Origin: Botryococcus braunii
Taxonomy: Eukaryota; Chlorophyta; Trebouxiophyceae
DNA length: 42,500 nucleotides
Reading direction: 5' to 3'
Assembly: GCA_002005505.1 (NCBI GenBank)
Contig: KV908403.1
Span: 378,242 to 420,741, forward strand
Below the pieces are notes generated by a model. That model made no database searches. It saw only the letters and a program-made list of their open reading frames with translations, and had not been told where the DNA came from. Shown one piece after another: positions 10,701 to 30,868 of the stretch (position 1 is the stretch's first letter; every line of letters starts with the position of its first letter). A program made the position numbers and the translations under genes.

Positions 10701-12099
10701 GGGGATGTAGTCAGGTTCAAGGCTAGACTTGTTGCTCAAGGATGCAAGCAACGGCCAGGAGTGGACTATTTTGAGACGTTTGCTCCAGTTAGCACTCACG
10801 CCTCCAGGCGTGTGCTTCTAAATTTGGCAAACGCAAATGGATGGAAGGTGCATCAGGTAGATATTAAAACTGCCTTTCTGAATGGATCACTAGAAGAGGA
10901 AGTTTATGTTTCTCAGCCTCCTTGCTTTTTCAATGGTGATTCCAGTAAGGTATGTAAACTCCTGAAGTCACTGTATGGCTTGAAACAGGCCCCACGTGCC
11001 TGGCACAAGCGTTTAGTTGAAGAGCTGAACAAGTTTGGATTTAAGGCTTGCAAAAGCGATTCGTCCTTGTTCATTAACAAGGAGTCCTATGAGTCACCTG
11101 TTTATCTGCTGACTTACGTGGATGATCTGTTAATTATTTGTAAGGAAGGTGAAACTATTGAGTGTGTGAAACAACAGCTCACTAGCATCTTTTCAATCCA
11201 TGATTTGGGTGAGATAAAAGCATTTTTGGGATGTGAAATTAGAAAGGATGAATCTACTGGAAATCTCAAAATGACCAATGTGTTGAAAATTGAGAGACTG
11301 GTGGAGGAGTATGGACTGCCGGCACAGGGGAAGGAAGTCAATACTCCAATGGCATATGGGTTTGTCTCTACGCAGAATCCTGAGCCACCACTAGGAAGGG
11401 CTGGTGAGCAGGTAGGAGCTGGCATGCCACTGCCAGAAGGTCACAGTACCTTGAGCTCATTGGATCGCTACAATACCTTGCTACCACAACAAGGCCTGAT
11501 ATAGCTCAGGCAGTGGGGGTACTGAGTCGGTTCAGGGGGCAGCCTACGACTGCACACTGGAATGGGGCAATAAGGGTACTGAGGTACTTAAATTGCACTA
11601 AAGAAATGGGCATCACATATACTAACTCGGGAGACAATGAGTTGGTGGGATATGTTGATGCAGATTTTGCTGGGGACCTCGATGGACGAAAATCAACCAC
11701 AGGGTTTATTTTTCTACTGAATGGGTCAGCTGTGTCTTGGTGCAGCAAGAAGCAGTCATCAGTTGCCACATCCACAGTGGAAGCTGAATTTGTTGCTGCC
11801 AGTGCAGCAGTGAAGGAGGTAATGTGGATGGGAGGTATGCTTGAAGAGCTTGGAGTAACAGTGAAGACTGTCAAGCTTTTCTGTGATAATCAAGGAGCAA
11901 TTCAGCACTTGAAAAATCACATAGTGTCCAAATTCACTAAGCATATAAGCATCAGTTATCACTATGCACGTGAAAAAGTGGCTTGGGGCAGATTGAACCT
12001 GTCTATATTGCTACGTCTGAAAACGTGGCAGATATGTTTACGAAGCCCTTAGCATCTGCCTTATTTGAGAAGCATAGGGCTAAGCTTGGAGTGTCTTAA
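7746..12099 (+). pseudogene. copia-A gag-pol, broken by two one-base losses
   Basis: Start chosen at ATG 7746. Gag core spans roughly residues 20-220. A CCHC knuckle CWFCLGDGHRRQDC begins at residue 251. Protease DSGA has its Asp at 309. The pre-integrase HHCC region starts near 446. The integrase triad is D514, D577, E613 (DX35E). RT carries YVDD (Asp 1126-1127) and the QVDIKTAFLNG and LYGLKQAPRAW blocks. A missing base near 11443 ends the frame at 11504 just before RNase H; the RNase H reading resumes in another frame with its D, E and D residues (YVDADF, VEAEF, CDNQG). A second missing base near 11985 (after GTGGCTTGGGG) displaces the final ~35 codons, which then run to TAA 12097-12099. 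Everything else looks intact. Confidence 0.93.
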
Positions 12100-12130
12100 A
12101 CAATGGGGTAAAATTAACTGACATATGAAC

Positions 12131-12142
12131 CAAGGGGAAGAT
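12131..12142 (+). promoter_or_regulatory. Polypurine tract of copia-A
   Basis: AAGGGGAAGAT directly precedes the 3' LTR and would prime plus-strand DNA. Copia-B has the same AAGGGGAAG core. Confidence 0.75.
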
Positions 12143-13220
12143 TGTTGGGTTTTGTGCTTCATTATGTCATGTTAATTTGAGGTAATTATGATTAGATAAA
12201 TAGCTGTGAGTTAACTTCACAGTTAACTCAAGGTGAGGATGCCTTGACACTGGCTAATCAATCAGAAGGATAAACATTATATGGCTGTCGTCTACTGTTA
12301 CCTTTTGTGGCTGAAAAACCATGCATTTACCTTTAATAAAAACGTGCATGAGAGTACTGTTAGGATAAGGGTCCAAAACCTCAAGTTCTGGACCATTAGG
12401 GAGACAGGAATTCAGGAAAAGGGTCAGGAGTACTGCTGAATAGCGCAACCTTCACGCGCTGATCTGAGTATTGATAGGCTTAGAACCCGGAAGGACAGGC
12501 AGTCATTCGCTCTCTAAAGGCTTGTTCAAGCCGTCTCCTGTTTGACTCGTCTGTTCTCTTATTGTCTTGCTTTCTCTTCTACTCACTGTGTGTGAGCAAT
12601 TCCCTGAAAGCAACAGTCTAATCTGGTAAGACTCCGGGTCATGACGGCCTCAGTTCGTTCACAGCCATGAGTGCTGAATATTGACTAGTTACTAACATAA
12701 GTGTGTTAATTCTACAGATTGTACACCAGTTCGACACCATTGAGTATGTGTGCCTGATTGAACTGGTGCAATATCTGGTAAGCCGGCAGTGTGACGTCTT
12801 GGTATTAGAGTAGTAATGTAGAATCATGCAAGATACTAAAGGTGTTAGTGCGTTGACAGGATGATATACGTGTACGTATATTGATAATCTATATTTGATC
12901 TTTGACACCTTTGGATCTTGCAGGTGAGATTAGATAGTGTGTGTGTTCGTTCGTTCAACGTTGTAAGTCATTCGCTCTCTAAAGGCTTGTTCAAGCCGTC
13001 TCCTGTTTGACTCGTCTGTTCTCTTATTGTCTTGCTTTCTCTTCTACTCACTGTGTGTGAGCAATTCCCTGAAAGCAACAGTCTAATCTGATTGTACACC
13101 AGTTCGACACCATTGAGTATGTGTGCCTGATTGAACTGGTGCAATATCTGGATGATATACGTGTACGTATATTGATAATCTATATTTGATCTTTGACACC
13201 TTTGGATCTTGCAGATCACA
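12143..13220 (+). repeat. 3' LTR of copia-A (1078 bp)
   Basis: Matches the 5' LTR except for one base change and one single-base deletion by eye, and contains the same unspliced/spliced leader pair. It is followed by the target duplication GTTAC. Confidence 0.96.
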
Positions 13221-13225
13221 GTTAC

Positions 13226-14283
13226 GAGCAGGTGCAAAGGGCGCGGCTATCGTAGTAGCTCCATCAACGCCTGGCTACAATCAGCATCAGCTATGGGCCT
13301 TGTGCGGAAGGAGGCGCAACAGAAGTACACCTGCTGGCACAGAGCTCGGCACAGTAGCACGCTGCGCCTCCTTCCCCGCAAGCGCCCCCACCTTGCACCG
13401 CATGCGCTAGGCATGTCAGGAATATGATGCACAGGCACTAAGAAAAAAATGTCAAGTGTATAATGCACAGGCATTGTTGAAGGGCTGATACACCGATTAC
13501 ACTTATTCCGGTGAAGAGAAAGCAATACCAAGTCTGGTTTCAAGTCGGCTTGTAGCCTCCACCTGATTCAAAGGATCACGGATTACCTATGAAGGACCCC
13601 AATGCCCCGTTGCCTTGAGATACCGCTCCCGCACGTCCGCCTAAACGGCTGCCCCACAAAGACACGCCGACACAGAGGGATATGTGTGTGTGGTGTATGT
13701 GTCAGCAACTGGCGTATTATGCCCAATCTGCCCGGCACTCTACATAATATATTCAATCCTCCGACTCTGTCTCGCTTGAACTTCTTACCTACGCGCCGCA
13801 CTTCACAGTGCTTCCGTCATGACTGAAAACTCTCAACAAACAATGTACCTCCCGTGATCACGGCAGGCGGATTGCCACCACAACAGAAGTAAATCACGGA
13901 TATCCTGACACTGAAATGTCACCTTCATGTAATATATGTCTGAACAATAGCTAAGCCACCATGGCCAGCCATTCACTAAGGCTAGCTCGGGTTTGCGTAA
14001 TTTACAAATGTATACACTGATATATTCACTTTTCTCTTAAATGTATACACTGATATATTCACTTTTCTCTTAAATGTATACAAGAATGCAATGCAATATG
14101 GCCGCATCATGCAACGCACCACGGTCACACCAAAACTCCTACTTGAACTGGTCAACTAATGGAGCTGCGCAGCTTTCAATTCAGATTCCCAAAAAAAGGG
14201 GAAACAGGGGGCGAGTCAAGCGTTTATACAGCAGCAAAACCTCCGCCGTCAACAAACGAACAGGGTGAGCGCAGGCAGCGCGG
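13226..14283. other. Intergenic stretch between copia-A and the GTPBP1-like gene
   Basis: No gene recognised. It holds two perfect 33-bp tandem copies (14006-14038, 14039-14071) starting AAATGTATACACTGATATAT, plus a 10-bp partial third copy. Confidence 0.6.
14006..14081. repeat. 33-bp tandem repeat, 2.3 copies
   Basis: Two identical adjacent 33-bp units and the first 10 bases of a third, with the palindromic GTATAC in each. Confidence 0.92.
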
Positions 14284-20739
<6,456 letters not shown>

Positions 20740-21518
20740 GCGTCCACAGTTCAAGCCCAATGTAGCGAAGCTGGTCCTGAAATTTATATCACAAACACTC
20801 AAGATATGCGTTTAATGTTGCACGCCCAGCATCGCATGCATGACTTGACAAGAGCATCATGATACCGTTTAAAACATGTTTTAACCCCAACCAACTGCAT
20901 TCTTCCGTACCTTTGGAAGAAATCGATAGTGAAATGTAGCTTAATCAAGTTTCTCGTTGTAATCGTAATGATAAACACTCTCTTATCCCTCTTCTTACTC
21001 GTACGATGTCCACGATCCAAGAAAAGCAGAGACGGAAGGAATCAAAGTAGATGCTCTGTACAAACTCCATTTGCACTGTAATCTCAAAGCAGTGGCATAT
21101 GAGAGGGGGTTGTCTCAACATTAACCATTTTTACCCCAGGAAATCGATCCCCAACACGATCCTGGTGAAGAGATTAGAAGTCGATTCGCAGGTTTCCTAA
21201 GGCTTTCAAGGACCTCAAATACTTAGTTGTACGCTTTCTCACGTCTTACTGCTCTGAACAATGGTAGCCTTTGCACGTGCAGTTTCAGCGAAGGTGTTCG
21301 TCTCTCCCGACATGGTTCCGTTGCAACATGTACGATTGATTCGCGGGAACATGTTGACATGTTACCGCGAATCAATGGTAACTGGATTCCGGTTGGAGAT
21401 CCGGGGGGTTCCCGGATCGACATCTACTTAATGACAAGTGACATGTTAACACGCTCGACGAATCAGTGACGGATGATCGGGAACACTGAATCCCGGAATC
21501 AGGAAACCGAATCCGGGA

Positions 21519-24066
<2,548 letters not shown>

Positions 24067-24756
24067 GAACAGGGCTACCTGCGGTATTTCGAGAGAACTG
24101 CAAAGTTACCTCGCTTTCCCCCGACGAGGTTTACCGGACGAGTTGAAACCTGGTTGCTGCCTCCTTCCCCAACATCTGCTCAGCCTTTCCAAAAAAAAAT
24201 CTGTTCAGCAACCTTCATACTTGATGTAAAAATGAAGAGCTTGCCACAGCAGCCCAACGATGCGGCGTTTTCTTTGGGCCAATTGGGCCCGATCGGCCCA
24301 AAGAAGGCCCCCAGTTGGGGGCCCAGCTGGGGGTCAGTGAGTCACCGGCAGTGGCCCCCGGTCACCCCCGGGGGAGAGCGAAGTGGGGCCGGCTCGGGCA
24401 CTGCCTTCGAGGGGCGGGCGGCCCACGGGGGCCCGTCAGCCTGAGGGCCTCCGGGGAACAACGGTTCAACAACCCGTGGCCAGTGGCCAGACTCGCTGCG
24501 CGTCCCTCTCCATTTGCAGCGGTTCAGCCCTTTAGTTTACATGACTTCTTCTCAATCGATGAATCAACGACGCATAGCAGCTGATCAGCATGACACATGT
24601 GCATGTATGTATGCCAGCTCATGGAGCTCCCCCTAGGCAACTGTACTTCCTATAGGTCGGATTGACCTCCTTGCAATTACTTGCACGGAGGTCAATGGGA
24701 ACCAAGTCAATCTCATCTTTGTGTTGTAGTCAATTTTCCCTTTTTTGAGGGGATCC
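24067..24756. other. Intergenic stretch between PIG-T and copia-B
   Basis: Holds a GC-rich patch (24250-24500) rich in GGGCCC-type blocks and ending in a 37-bp sequence shared with 37264-37300. No gene recognised. It should contain the PIG-T promoter. Confidence 0.5.
24498..24534. repeat. 37-bp dispersed repeat, copy 1
   Basis: Identical to 37264-37300 (core CATTTGCAGCGGTTCAGCCC). In both places GC-rich sequence ends here and AT-richer sequence begins, which suggests the end of a repeat family. Confidence 0.85.
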
Positions 24757-25447
24757 TGAAATATTCTGGGCTTGGCGTATCCTGCATGGTGGCGGCACGG
24801 AGGGTGTTAGACGATGTCCTCCTACTTGTGCGTTGTTAAGTAGGCACGGACATATACAAGTCAAGGACTGGTTAGCAACTGATTGATAGACACCCGGAGT
24901 GCCACTATAGTTCCAACCAAGTGTTACAATATCTCTCATCTCTCCTAACAAGGTGACGCAGTTCAAACACGCCTAACCTGCTCTCACCCAGGTCGTGTTC
25001 ATTACTTTGTCCGATGAGCTAAACTCAACTCTATATGTCTAACATGTTCTAACAATGTTCATCTGAGTGCTAAATCCAGGAATACAATAAGGATTAAGTC
25101 ACCTGCATGGTGGCGGCACGGAGGGTGTTAGACGATGTCCTCCTACTTGTGCGTTGTTAAGTAGGCACGGACATATACAAGTCAAGGACTGGTTAGCAAC
25201 TGATTGATAGACACCCGGAGTGCCACTATAGTTCCAACCAAGTGCCTTCCCTATCCGTGCTTGCCCCATATGCCTCCTTTCTACAAACGTGTCTGTAACT
25301 TGCGTTATGATAGTCTTCGTTCAAATGCATGTATTGCCTGGCAGAACTCAGGGTTCTGCCTCTCTTTCCTAATTGGTATTGTCTTCATACGGAGACTTGC
25401 CATTATTACTCCTCTGAGGGAAAGGCATAAAATTAATTAACACAACA
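24757..25447 (-). repeat. 3' LTR of copia-B (691 bp)
   Basis: On the minus strand begins TGTTGTGTTAATTAA and ends ATATTTCA. It contains the 142-bp leader twice, at 25103-25244 (copy 1) and 24782-24923 (copy 2). Confidence 0.96.
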
Positions 25448-25459
25448 CTTCCCCTTGCC
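25448..25459 (-). promoter_or_regulatory. Polypurine tract of copia-B
   Basis: On the minus strand GGCAAGGGGAAG sits against the LTR, sharing AAGGGGAAG with copia-A. Confidence 0.75.
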
Positions 25460-25465
25460 TTTACC

Positions 25466-28400
25466 TCACAGAAACTTGGCCAGTCCCAGTGAGTTACGAT
25501 GTCCCAGAAACACTTGTCTAACTAGTGGTTTGGTAAAAATGTCAGCCACATTTCTAGCAGATTGAATGTACTTGAATTCAACCTGCCCCTTTGCAATAGC
25601 TTCACGTGCGAAATGACAGCTAATTGCAATATGCTTTGTGTGTTTGGAGTACACCGGATTCCTCAGGTGGTTTATACACCCTTGGTTGTCACAATGAATC
25701 TTCACTATCCACGGTAACACTCCAATTTCCTCCAGGAAACCTCTCAGCCAATTTGCTTCCTTCACAACAGCACTTGCTGCCATGAATTCAGCCTCCACTG
25801 TTGAAGTGGCAACAGCAGATTGCTTTTTACTTCCCCACACTACTGCTCCTCCAAACACAGTGAGGACAAAGCCAGTGGTAGAGAAGCGATGATCCTGATC
25901 ACCTCCATAGTCGGCATCCACATAGCCTTCTAGCTCTATCTCCCCCCCTCCGAGAGTTAGAACCAAATCTCGGGTTCCTTTCAGATACTTCAACACACGG
26001 ATGGCTTCATTCCAATGTGCTGTGGTGGGAGATATGCGATAACGAGACAATACACCTACTGCCTGAGCTATATCGGGACGTGTGGTGTTGGCTATATACA
26101 GAAGAGACCCTACTAACTCACAGTAACGGTGACCTGGAGGTAGTGGACTGCCAGCACCAATGCTGTCGCTCCCATCTCTCGGTGCAGGCCTTTGGGACAT
26201 TACGAAATCTTTTGTCATGGGAGTATCAGGTCCCACTGACTCAAGATCCAAGCCAAATTTCTCTACAAGTGCATCGATTTTAGGGATGCAACTCAGGGTG
26301 ATCAGCCCTTTATCTCTATCTCTCATCACTTGACATCCCAAGAAATCCTTCACTTCCCCAAGATCATGGATGGTGAATTCTTTCTTGAGAAGTCCCTTCA
26401 CTCTCTCGATTTCTGACATGCCCTTGGAAACTATCAGAAGATCATCAACATAGATCAGCACATAGGACTTTCCTCCATCAGTAGAGCATCTCACATACAC
26501 TCCCGCATCACTCTTGCACACCTCATACCCCATGACTTCAAGTTTGTCATTCAGGGTTTTGTGCCAGGCACGTGGAGCCTGCTTCAGGCCATACAACGCC
26601 TTTCTCAATCGGCACACAATATTCTTATCACCATTCTCAAAGCCAGGAGGTTGCGTTACATATACTTCCTCCTCGAGCTCACCATTCAGAAAGGCGGTCT
26701 TAACGTCCACCTGATGAATTTCACAGCCCTCTCTTGCAGCAACAGCAAGCAGAGCTCTTCTAGCTCCATAGCTACTAGTAGGAGCAAAGACCTCCATCAC
26801 ATCCACTCCAGGGATTTGTCTGCATCCCTGTGCCACTAATCTGGCCTTGAATCTCACAACATTGCCATGTGCATCCATTTTCACTGAAAATATCCAGTGA
26901 ACTGGAATAACCTTATGTCCACGAGGTCTCGGAACATACTCCATGACCTCATGAGTATCTAGAGAATTTTGCTCTTCCTGCATAGCTGCCTTCCAGTATT
27001 CCCACTGGGGAGACATCTGTGCTTCTCTCAAATTAGAGGGAACGTGAATTTTCCCAAATCTGACACCTGTGTGCTTTTCCTCTGAATTGCCTGATTTTCT
27101 CTCACTTTGTCCAGAACCCACTACTCTTCCACTGACACTCGCTGAGTTACACATCACAGGCTCTCCAGTAGAAGTAGAATGCTCTCTCATAGCACGCTCT
27201 CGCTTGGACTCACACTTGGCTTTGCACAAGTTACTCTGCTCATCCCTCACATCATCCTCCCATGCACAGGTACCTCTCGGACAGTCTTTGTAATTTGGAA
27301 TCCCTTCACATTGTCCAGACTTCCGATTCACCTCCTCAGACACACTCTGACATGCCTGCAAGAGTTCAGACTCTTCAGGTCTCTCACAAGCAACATCGGG
27401 ATATGGCAGAGTGTCTGCATACTTCCCCTGATTTATGTGATCCACATGCCTCTCAGACCGACTGCATGTCACTGTTGGGAGTGACCTCACATCTCTGACA
27501 TCACTCTCCCAGGCACAGGTACCTCTCAGTGAGCACTTGTAATTTGGTCTGTCTCCACAATGTCTGTGCTCCTGATTCACCTCCTCCTCTCGTCCCTTAC
27601 ATGGAGTCAAGGATGCAGATCCTGTCTCCCGCTCACAATCATGTTTGGCTGGTGCAGAGAAAGCATATGATGCTTCCTCTGACCGGTGGCTGCCACCACA
27701 GTCCCGTCCAGGAGTGCTCTGACTGGACGGGTTGCCAGAAGAACTCTGCATGGTCACATCTCTTACATTTCTCTCAGTCACTGAACAAGACCCACCCATA
27801 CTGCTCAGCTCCCCGGGACCATTTGCAGCTTTGCATGTAGCTGCCCCCCTCACTGCACTCACATGCAATTCATGCCCCTCATGTGAATCACCCTCTAGCT
27901 GCACTTCCCCTGGTCCCTGTGACAGAGAGTCACATTCAGTCAACCCCTCTCGCTCTCTGCTCTCTCCCTTCTCCTGTGGCAGCAGGAGGTCTTTGGCGGC
28001 AGTGCGTTGTTCGTGTCGTTGAGCCCGGGTCAGGCCATCCAATTGGTGGTTGCGGCAATCAGACCTAGTTGGTCTGAGGACCTCCTGGGCTCGCTCCATC
28101 TGCGGTCGAAGGTGGGAGTCCTGTCTCACTCCTCTGGCTAAGTCCTGTACTGCCTCCAGGGTTTGATCCATCTCCACTGGGTCACACAGTCTTCTGGATT
28201 CAGGCTCGGGCTCAGCCTCACTGGGGGGTCCTGTGACAGGCTGTGTGGGGAGGTTGCTGGAGGCTGGCAGGTACTCAGGCTCACTGTGTGGGTCATCAAG
28301 ATCTGTCTCAAGGCTGATGTTGGTTGTGCCAGGGGAGGTGCCGGGAAAGACTGGGGGAGTGTCACTTGCAGAGGGCTCAGGACACAGAAACTCTGTAGAC

Positions 28401-30868
28401 TGTGTTGAGGAAACGCTCATGCCAACCCGAGAGGCTCCCCTGAGGTGCTCCACGAAAACCACATCTCTGCTCTCCTTCCAGATACCCCCTCCCACATAGA
28501 TCCGATAGGCTTTGGAGGAGGCTGAGTAACCAGTAAGCATCCCTGGCACAGTTTTAGGGGAAAACACAGAGCGCTGGACATCAGGAATGTGCACAAAGGC
28601 CAAGCAACCCCAGGTACGCAGTGGGGTTACATTTGGTTTGTAGCCAAAAAATAATTCTGATGGCGTGCGGTCCCTCCCGGTACTGGGACCCATGTTCAGT
28701 AGGGTGCATGCAGTTTCCAGGGCCTCCTTCCACAACGTTGGACTGGCAGCTGCAAAAGCCAGAAGAGTCCTGGTACGTTCCTTGAGGGTGCGATTGGCTC
28801 TTTCAGCCGCTCCATTCTGTTGCGGGGTGTAAGGAGCTGAGGTCTCCAATTTAGTCCCCTGGGATGCACAAAATTCTTTGAACGTGGCATTCAGAAATTC
28901 AGTTCCACGGTCACACCGGACACACTTCACTTTGGTTTTCTTCTGGGTCTGCCAGTATAGAATGAGGTCCCTCACAGCAGCACTGATGGCATCTTTGGAC
29001 TTCACAGGCAGGACCGCCTTTAACTGAGATGACTCATCCAAAGCAGTCACCCAGTAACGTTCACCAGTTACTGCAGCAGGAAAAATGGGGCCCACAGTGT
29101 CAATATGTACTCTGTCAAGTGGTTCAACAGCTGGTCTACTGCTTATTCCAAATGGAGGCCGAGACGTCTTTCCCTCAATACATGCTTCACAGTAGACTGG
29201 ACAATTGGAGCAGGGACATAGGGATGTATCAAGTCCCGAGACCAGGTCCTCATTGGTTAGGCGCTGCATCCATGTTTCACCTGGATGTCCCATTCTGCTA
29301 TGCCAGAGGTATCGTCTGGCACAGTTGTGTGAGTTTTGGGTGGGGGTTTTGGACTTCACAGCAGCTGAAATTCTTCTGTGGTTAACACTGGGACTCAGAG
29401 CTACAACTTGATGAATATAAAATAGCCCTTTCTCTGCACTGATCCGAGACCTCCAGCTGTTTGGACCACAGACTTCAGTGAACGCTCCAACATCATCTGT
29501 GCGAAAGACTGCCCCATCCCGCAATGCTGCAGATACTGACAGTATGTTTGAGGTTGCAGAAGGAACACACTGAACATGATGTATCCACAGGGGAACTCCC
29601 ACTCGACTGAGGATGCAGACAGAGCCTGATGCTACAATTCCTCCAGTGGCATCTGAAGTGGCCAGATGTAATGGGATGGGTTTGGCATGCACAGTTGGAT
29701 TATGTAGTAGGGTCACATCATTCACCAGATGTACAGATGCTCCACTGTCCACCAGCCAGGATTGCAGAGACGAATTTCTGACAGGAGTCTTCAGGATGTT
29801 GAGGGAAATTATGTATGGCATACCTCCAGGTGGTGGAGGTGGGGGAGCTGGGGGTTGGAACCATGCCGGAAAGGCATCCAGTCCAGGGTGCGCCAGCTGG
29901 GCTGCAGGAGGGTGTGGGCCACCCATATGTGGAGGTCCCTGTGGCCACATTCCCTGCAATTGTTGGACCGCTGCCACTACGTTCCGTTGGGTCTCCTCGT
30001 CCCGCTTCCTCTTTCGACAGTCCCTCCAGTAATGCCCCTTCTTATTGCAGTAGTTGCAGATGCCCTTAGTCTCGGACTTGGCCTCAGAGACAGTTGGTTG
30101 GGCCTGCTGATGGACTGCACTGGCAGCTGGTGGGGTATTGGCTCCACTGGAGCCTTGTCCAAGAGCCAAAACCCTTGGTTGGCGAGGAGCATATTCATCA
30201 AAACCCACTGCAGCTGCTGTGTTGCGCAGAAGTCCAGCCAGCTTCTCCAGGGGTTGTGCTGCAGCAGTTGTGATCATTCCTGGCTCTTTAGCTGCATCAG
30301 GCAAGCCCTGCACAATCTGGGTTGCAACGTGTGCATCCAGTAGAGCATGGTTGTTCCTGTCAAGGCATGCCTTCAGGTTGATCATTCTGTTGACATATTG
30401 CGAAATCGTCTCGTCATGTTTCATTCCCTGGCTCATTTCTTGGAGCCAATCTGCATTGGCCTCGATATTATATCCACCAATAAACTTTCTGCAGATGAAC
30501 TCATATGCATCATAAGCAGAGGGCAGATTAGACAGAGGTCCCAGCCATTCCTCTGGGACTGACTCATAAATCAGTAACATTGCGGCTGCGTCATGTGCTG
30601 TACCAGGCATAGCCTCCAGGATGGCAGGCAAAGACCCTTTTGACTCATTTGCTGCCAAAAATGCATTCTTCCAAACAATAATATTTGTCCCCCGTTCCTT
30701 CAGTTTTATGTGTACCTTGACATTTGTTGGGATAATCTTGGGCAGCTCATCTCCGCTGCCTCTTGAGGTGCTGGGAGTACACGGTTCTCTGATGGGTGTG
30801 GATGAGGCTGGTTCACTGCTTGACGTTGATGCTCCACTAGCTGATGATCCTTTCTTCTTGGAAGTCAT
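25466..30868 (-). CDS. Gag-pol polyprotein of copia-B, 1800 aa, intact
   Basis: Starts at ATG 30868 (MTSKKKGSSASG). Gag spans about residues 45-230. A CCHC knuckle CNYCNKKGHYWRDC begins at residue 271. Protease DSGA has Asp 374. The integrase triad D590, D653, E689 is DX35E. RT has YVDD at Asp 1475-1476, followed by RNase H (YVDADY, VEAEF, CDNQG) and the usual NVADIFTKPL end. The integrase-RT linker is unusually long (about residues 800-1260), hydrophilic and Cys-containing, with an internal duplication described below. Total length is well above the usual 1300-1450 residues of copia polyproteins because of this linker. Gag and Pol are in one frame, so their ratio must be set otherwise. Confidence 0.96.
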   Translation of the reverse strand: MTSKKKGSSASGASTSSSEPASSTPIREPCTPSTSRGSGDELPKIIPTNVKVHIKLKERGTNIIVWKNAFLAANESKGSLPAILEAMPGTAHDAAAMLLIYESVPEEWLGPLSNLPSAYDAYEFICRKFIGGYNIEANADWLQEMSQGMKHDETISQYVNRMINLKACLDRNNHALLDAHVATQIVQGLPDAAKEPGMITTAAAQPLEKLAGLLRNTAAAVGFDEYAPRQPRVLALGQGSSGANTPPAASAVHQQAQPTVSEAKSETKGICNYCNKKGHYWRDCRKRKRDEETQRNVVAAVQQLQGMWPQGPPHMGGPHPPAAQLAHPGLDAFPAWFQPPAPPPPPPGGMPYIISLNILKTPVRNSSLQSWLVDSGASVHLVNDVTLLHNPTVHAKPIPLHLATSDATGGIVASGSVCILSRVGVPLWIHHVQCVPSATSNILSVSAALRDGAVFRTDDVGAFTEVCGPNSWRSRISAEKGLFYIHQVVALSPSVNHRRISAAVKSKTPTQNSHNCARRYLWHSRMGHPGETWMQRLTNEDLVSGLDTSLCPCSNCPVYCEACIEGKTSRPPFGISSRPAVEPLDRVHIDTVGPIFPAAVTGERYWVTALDESSQLKAVLPVKSKDAISAAVRDLILYWQTQKKTKVKCVRCDRGTEFLNATFKEFCASQGTKLETSAPYTPQQNGAAERANRTLKERTRTLLAFAAASPTLWKEALETACTLLNMGPSTGRDRTPSELFFGYKPNVTPLRTWGCLAFVHIPDVQRSVFSPKTVPGMLTGYSASSKAYRIYVGGGIWKESRDVVFVEHLRGASRVGMSVSSTQSTEFLCPEPSASDTPPVFPGTSPGTTNISLETDLDDPHSEPEYLPASSNLPTQPVTGPPSEAEPEPESRRLCDPVEMDQTLEAVQDLARGVRQDSHLRPQMERAQEVLRPTRSDCRNHQLDGLTRAQRHEQRTAAKDLLLPQEKGESREREGLTECDSLSQGPGEVQLEGDSHEGHELHVSAVRGAATCKAANGPGELSSMGGSCSVTERNVRDVTMQSSSGNPSSQSTPGRDCGGSHRSEEASYAFSAPAKHDCERETGSASLTPCKGREEEVNQEHRHCGDRPNYKCSLRGTCAWESDVRDVRSLPTVTCSRSERHVDHINQGKYADTLPYPDVACERPEESELLQACQSVSEEVNRKSGQCEGIPNYKDCPRGTCAWEDDVRDEQSNLCKAKCESKRERAMREHSTSTGEPVMCNSASVSGRVVGSGQSERKSGNSEEKHTGVRFGKIHVPSNLREAQMSPQWEYWKAAMQEEQNSLDTHEVMEYVPRPRGHKVIPVHWIFSVKMDAHGNVVRFKARLVAQGCRQIPGVDVMEVFAPTSSYGARRALLAVAAREGCEIHQVDVKTAFLNGELEEEVYVTQPPGFENGDKNIVCRLRKALYGLKQAPRAWHKTLNDKLEVMGYEVCKSDAGVYVRCSTDGGKSYVLIYVDDLLIVSKGMSEIERVKGLLKKEFTIHDLGEVKDFLGCQVMRDRDKGLITLSCIPKIDALVEKFGLDLESVGPDTPMTKDFVMSQRPAPRDGSDSIGAGSPLPPGHRYCELVGSLLYIANTTRPDIAQAVGVLSRYRISPTTAHWNEAIRVLKYLKGTRDLVLTLGGGEIELEGYVDADYGGDQDHRFSTTGFVLTVFGGAVVWGSKKQSAVATSTVEAEFMAASAVVKEANWLRGFLEEIGVLPWIVKIHCDNQGCINHLRNPVYSKHTKHIAISCHFAREAIAKGQVEFKYIQSARNVADIFTKPLVRQVFLGHRNSLGLAKFL

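Larger units (their letters stand above)
5947..13220 (+). mobile_element. Ty1/copia LTR retrotransposon copia-A
   Basis: Complete element bounded by 1.08 kb LTRs (TGTTGG...TCACA) and a 5-bp target duplication GTTAC (5942-5946 and 13221-13225). Order: 5' LTR, primer site, 0.7 kb leader, gag-protease-integrase-RT-RNase H, polypurine tract, 3' LTR. Integrase before RT defines Ty1/copia. By eye the LTRs differ by one substitution (AATCC versus AACCC, near 6290/12486) and one single-base indel (near 6626), so insertion was recent. The pol frame nevertheless carries two one-base losses, so this copy should not be autonomous unless those are sequence errors. Confidence 0.96.

Noticed and set aside
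20799..21020. Small minus-strand ORF between PIG-T and the GTPBP1-like gene
   Set aside because: No recognisable domain, and AT-rich; most likely untranslated or intergenic sequence.
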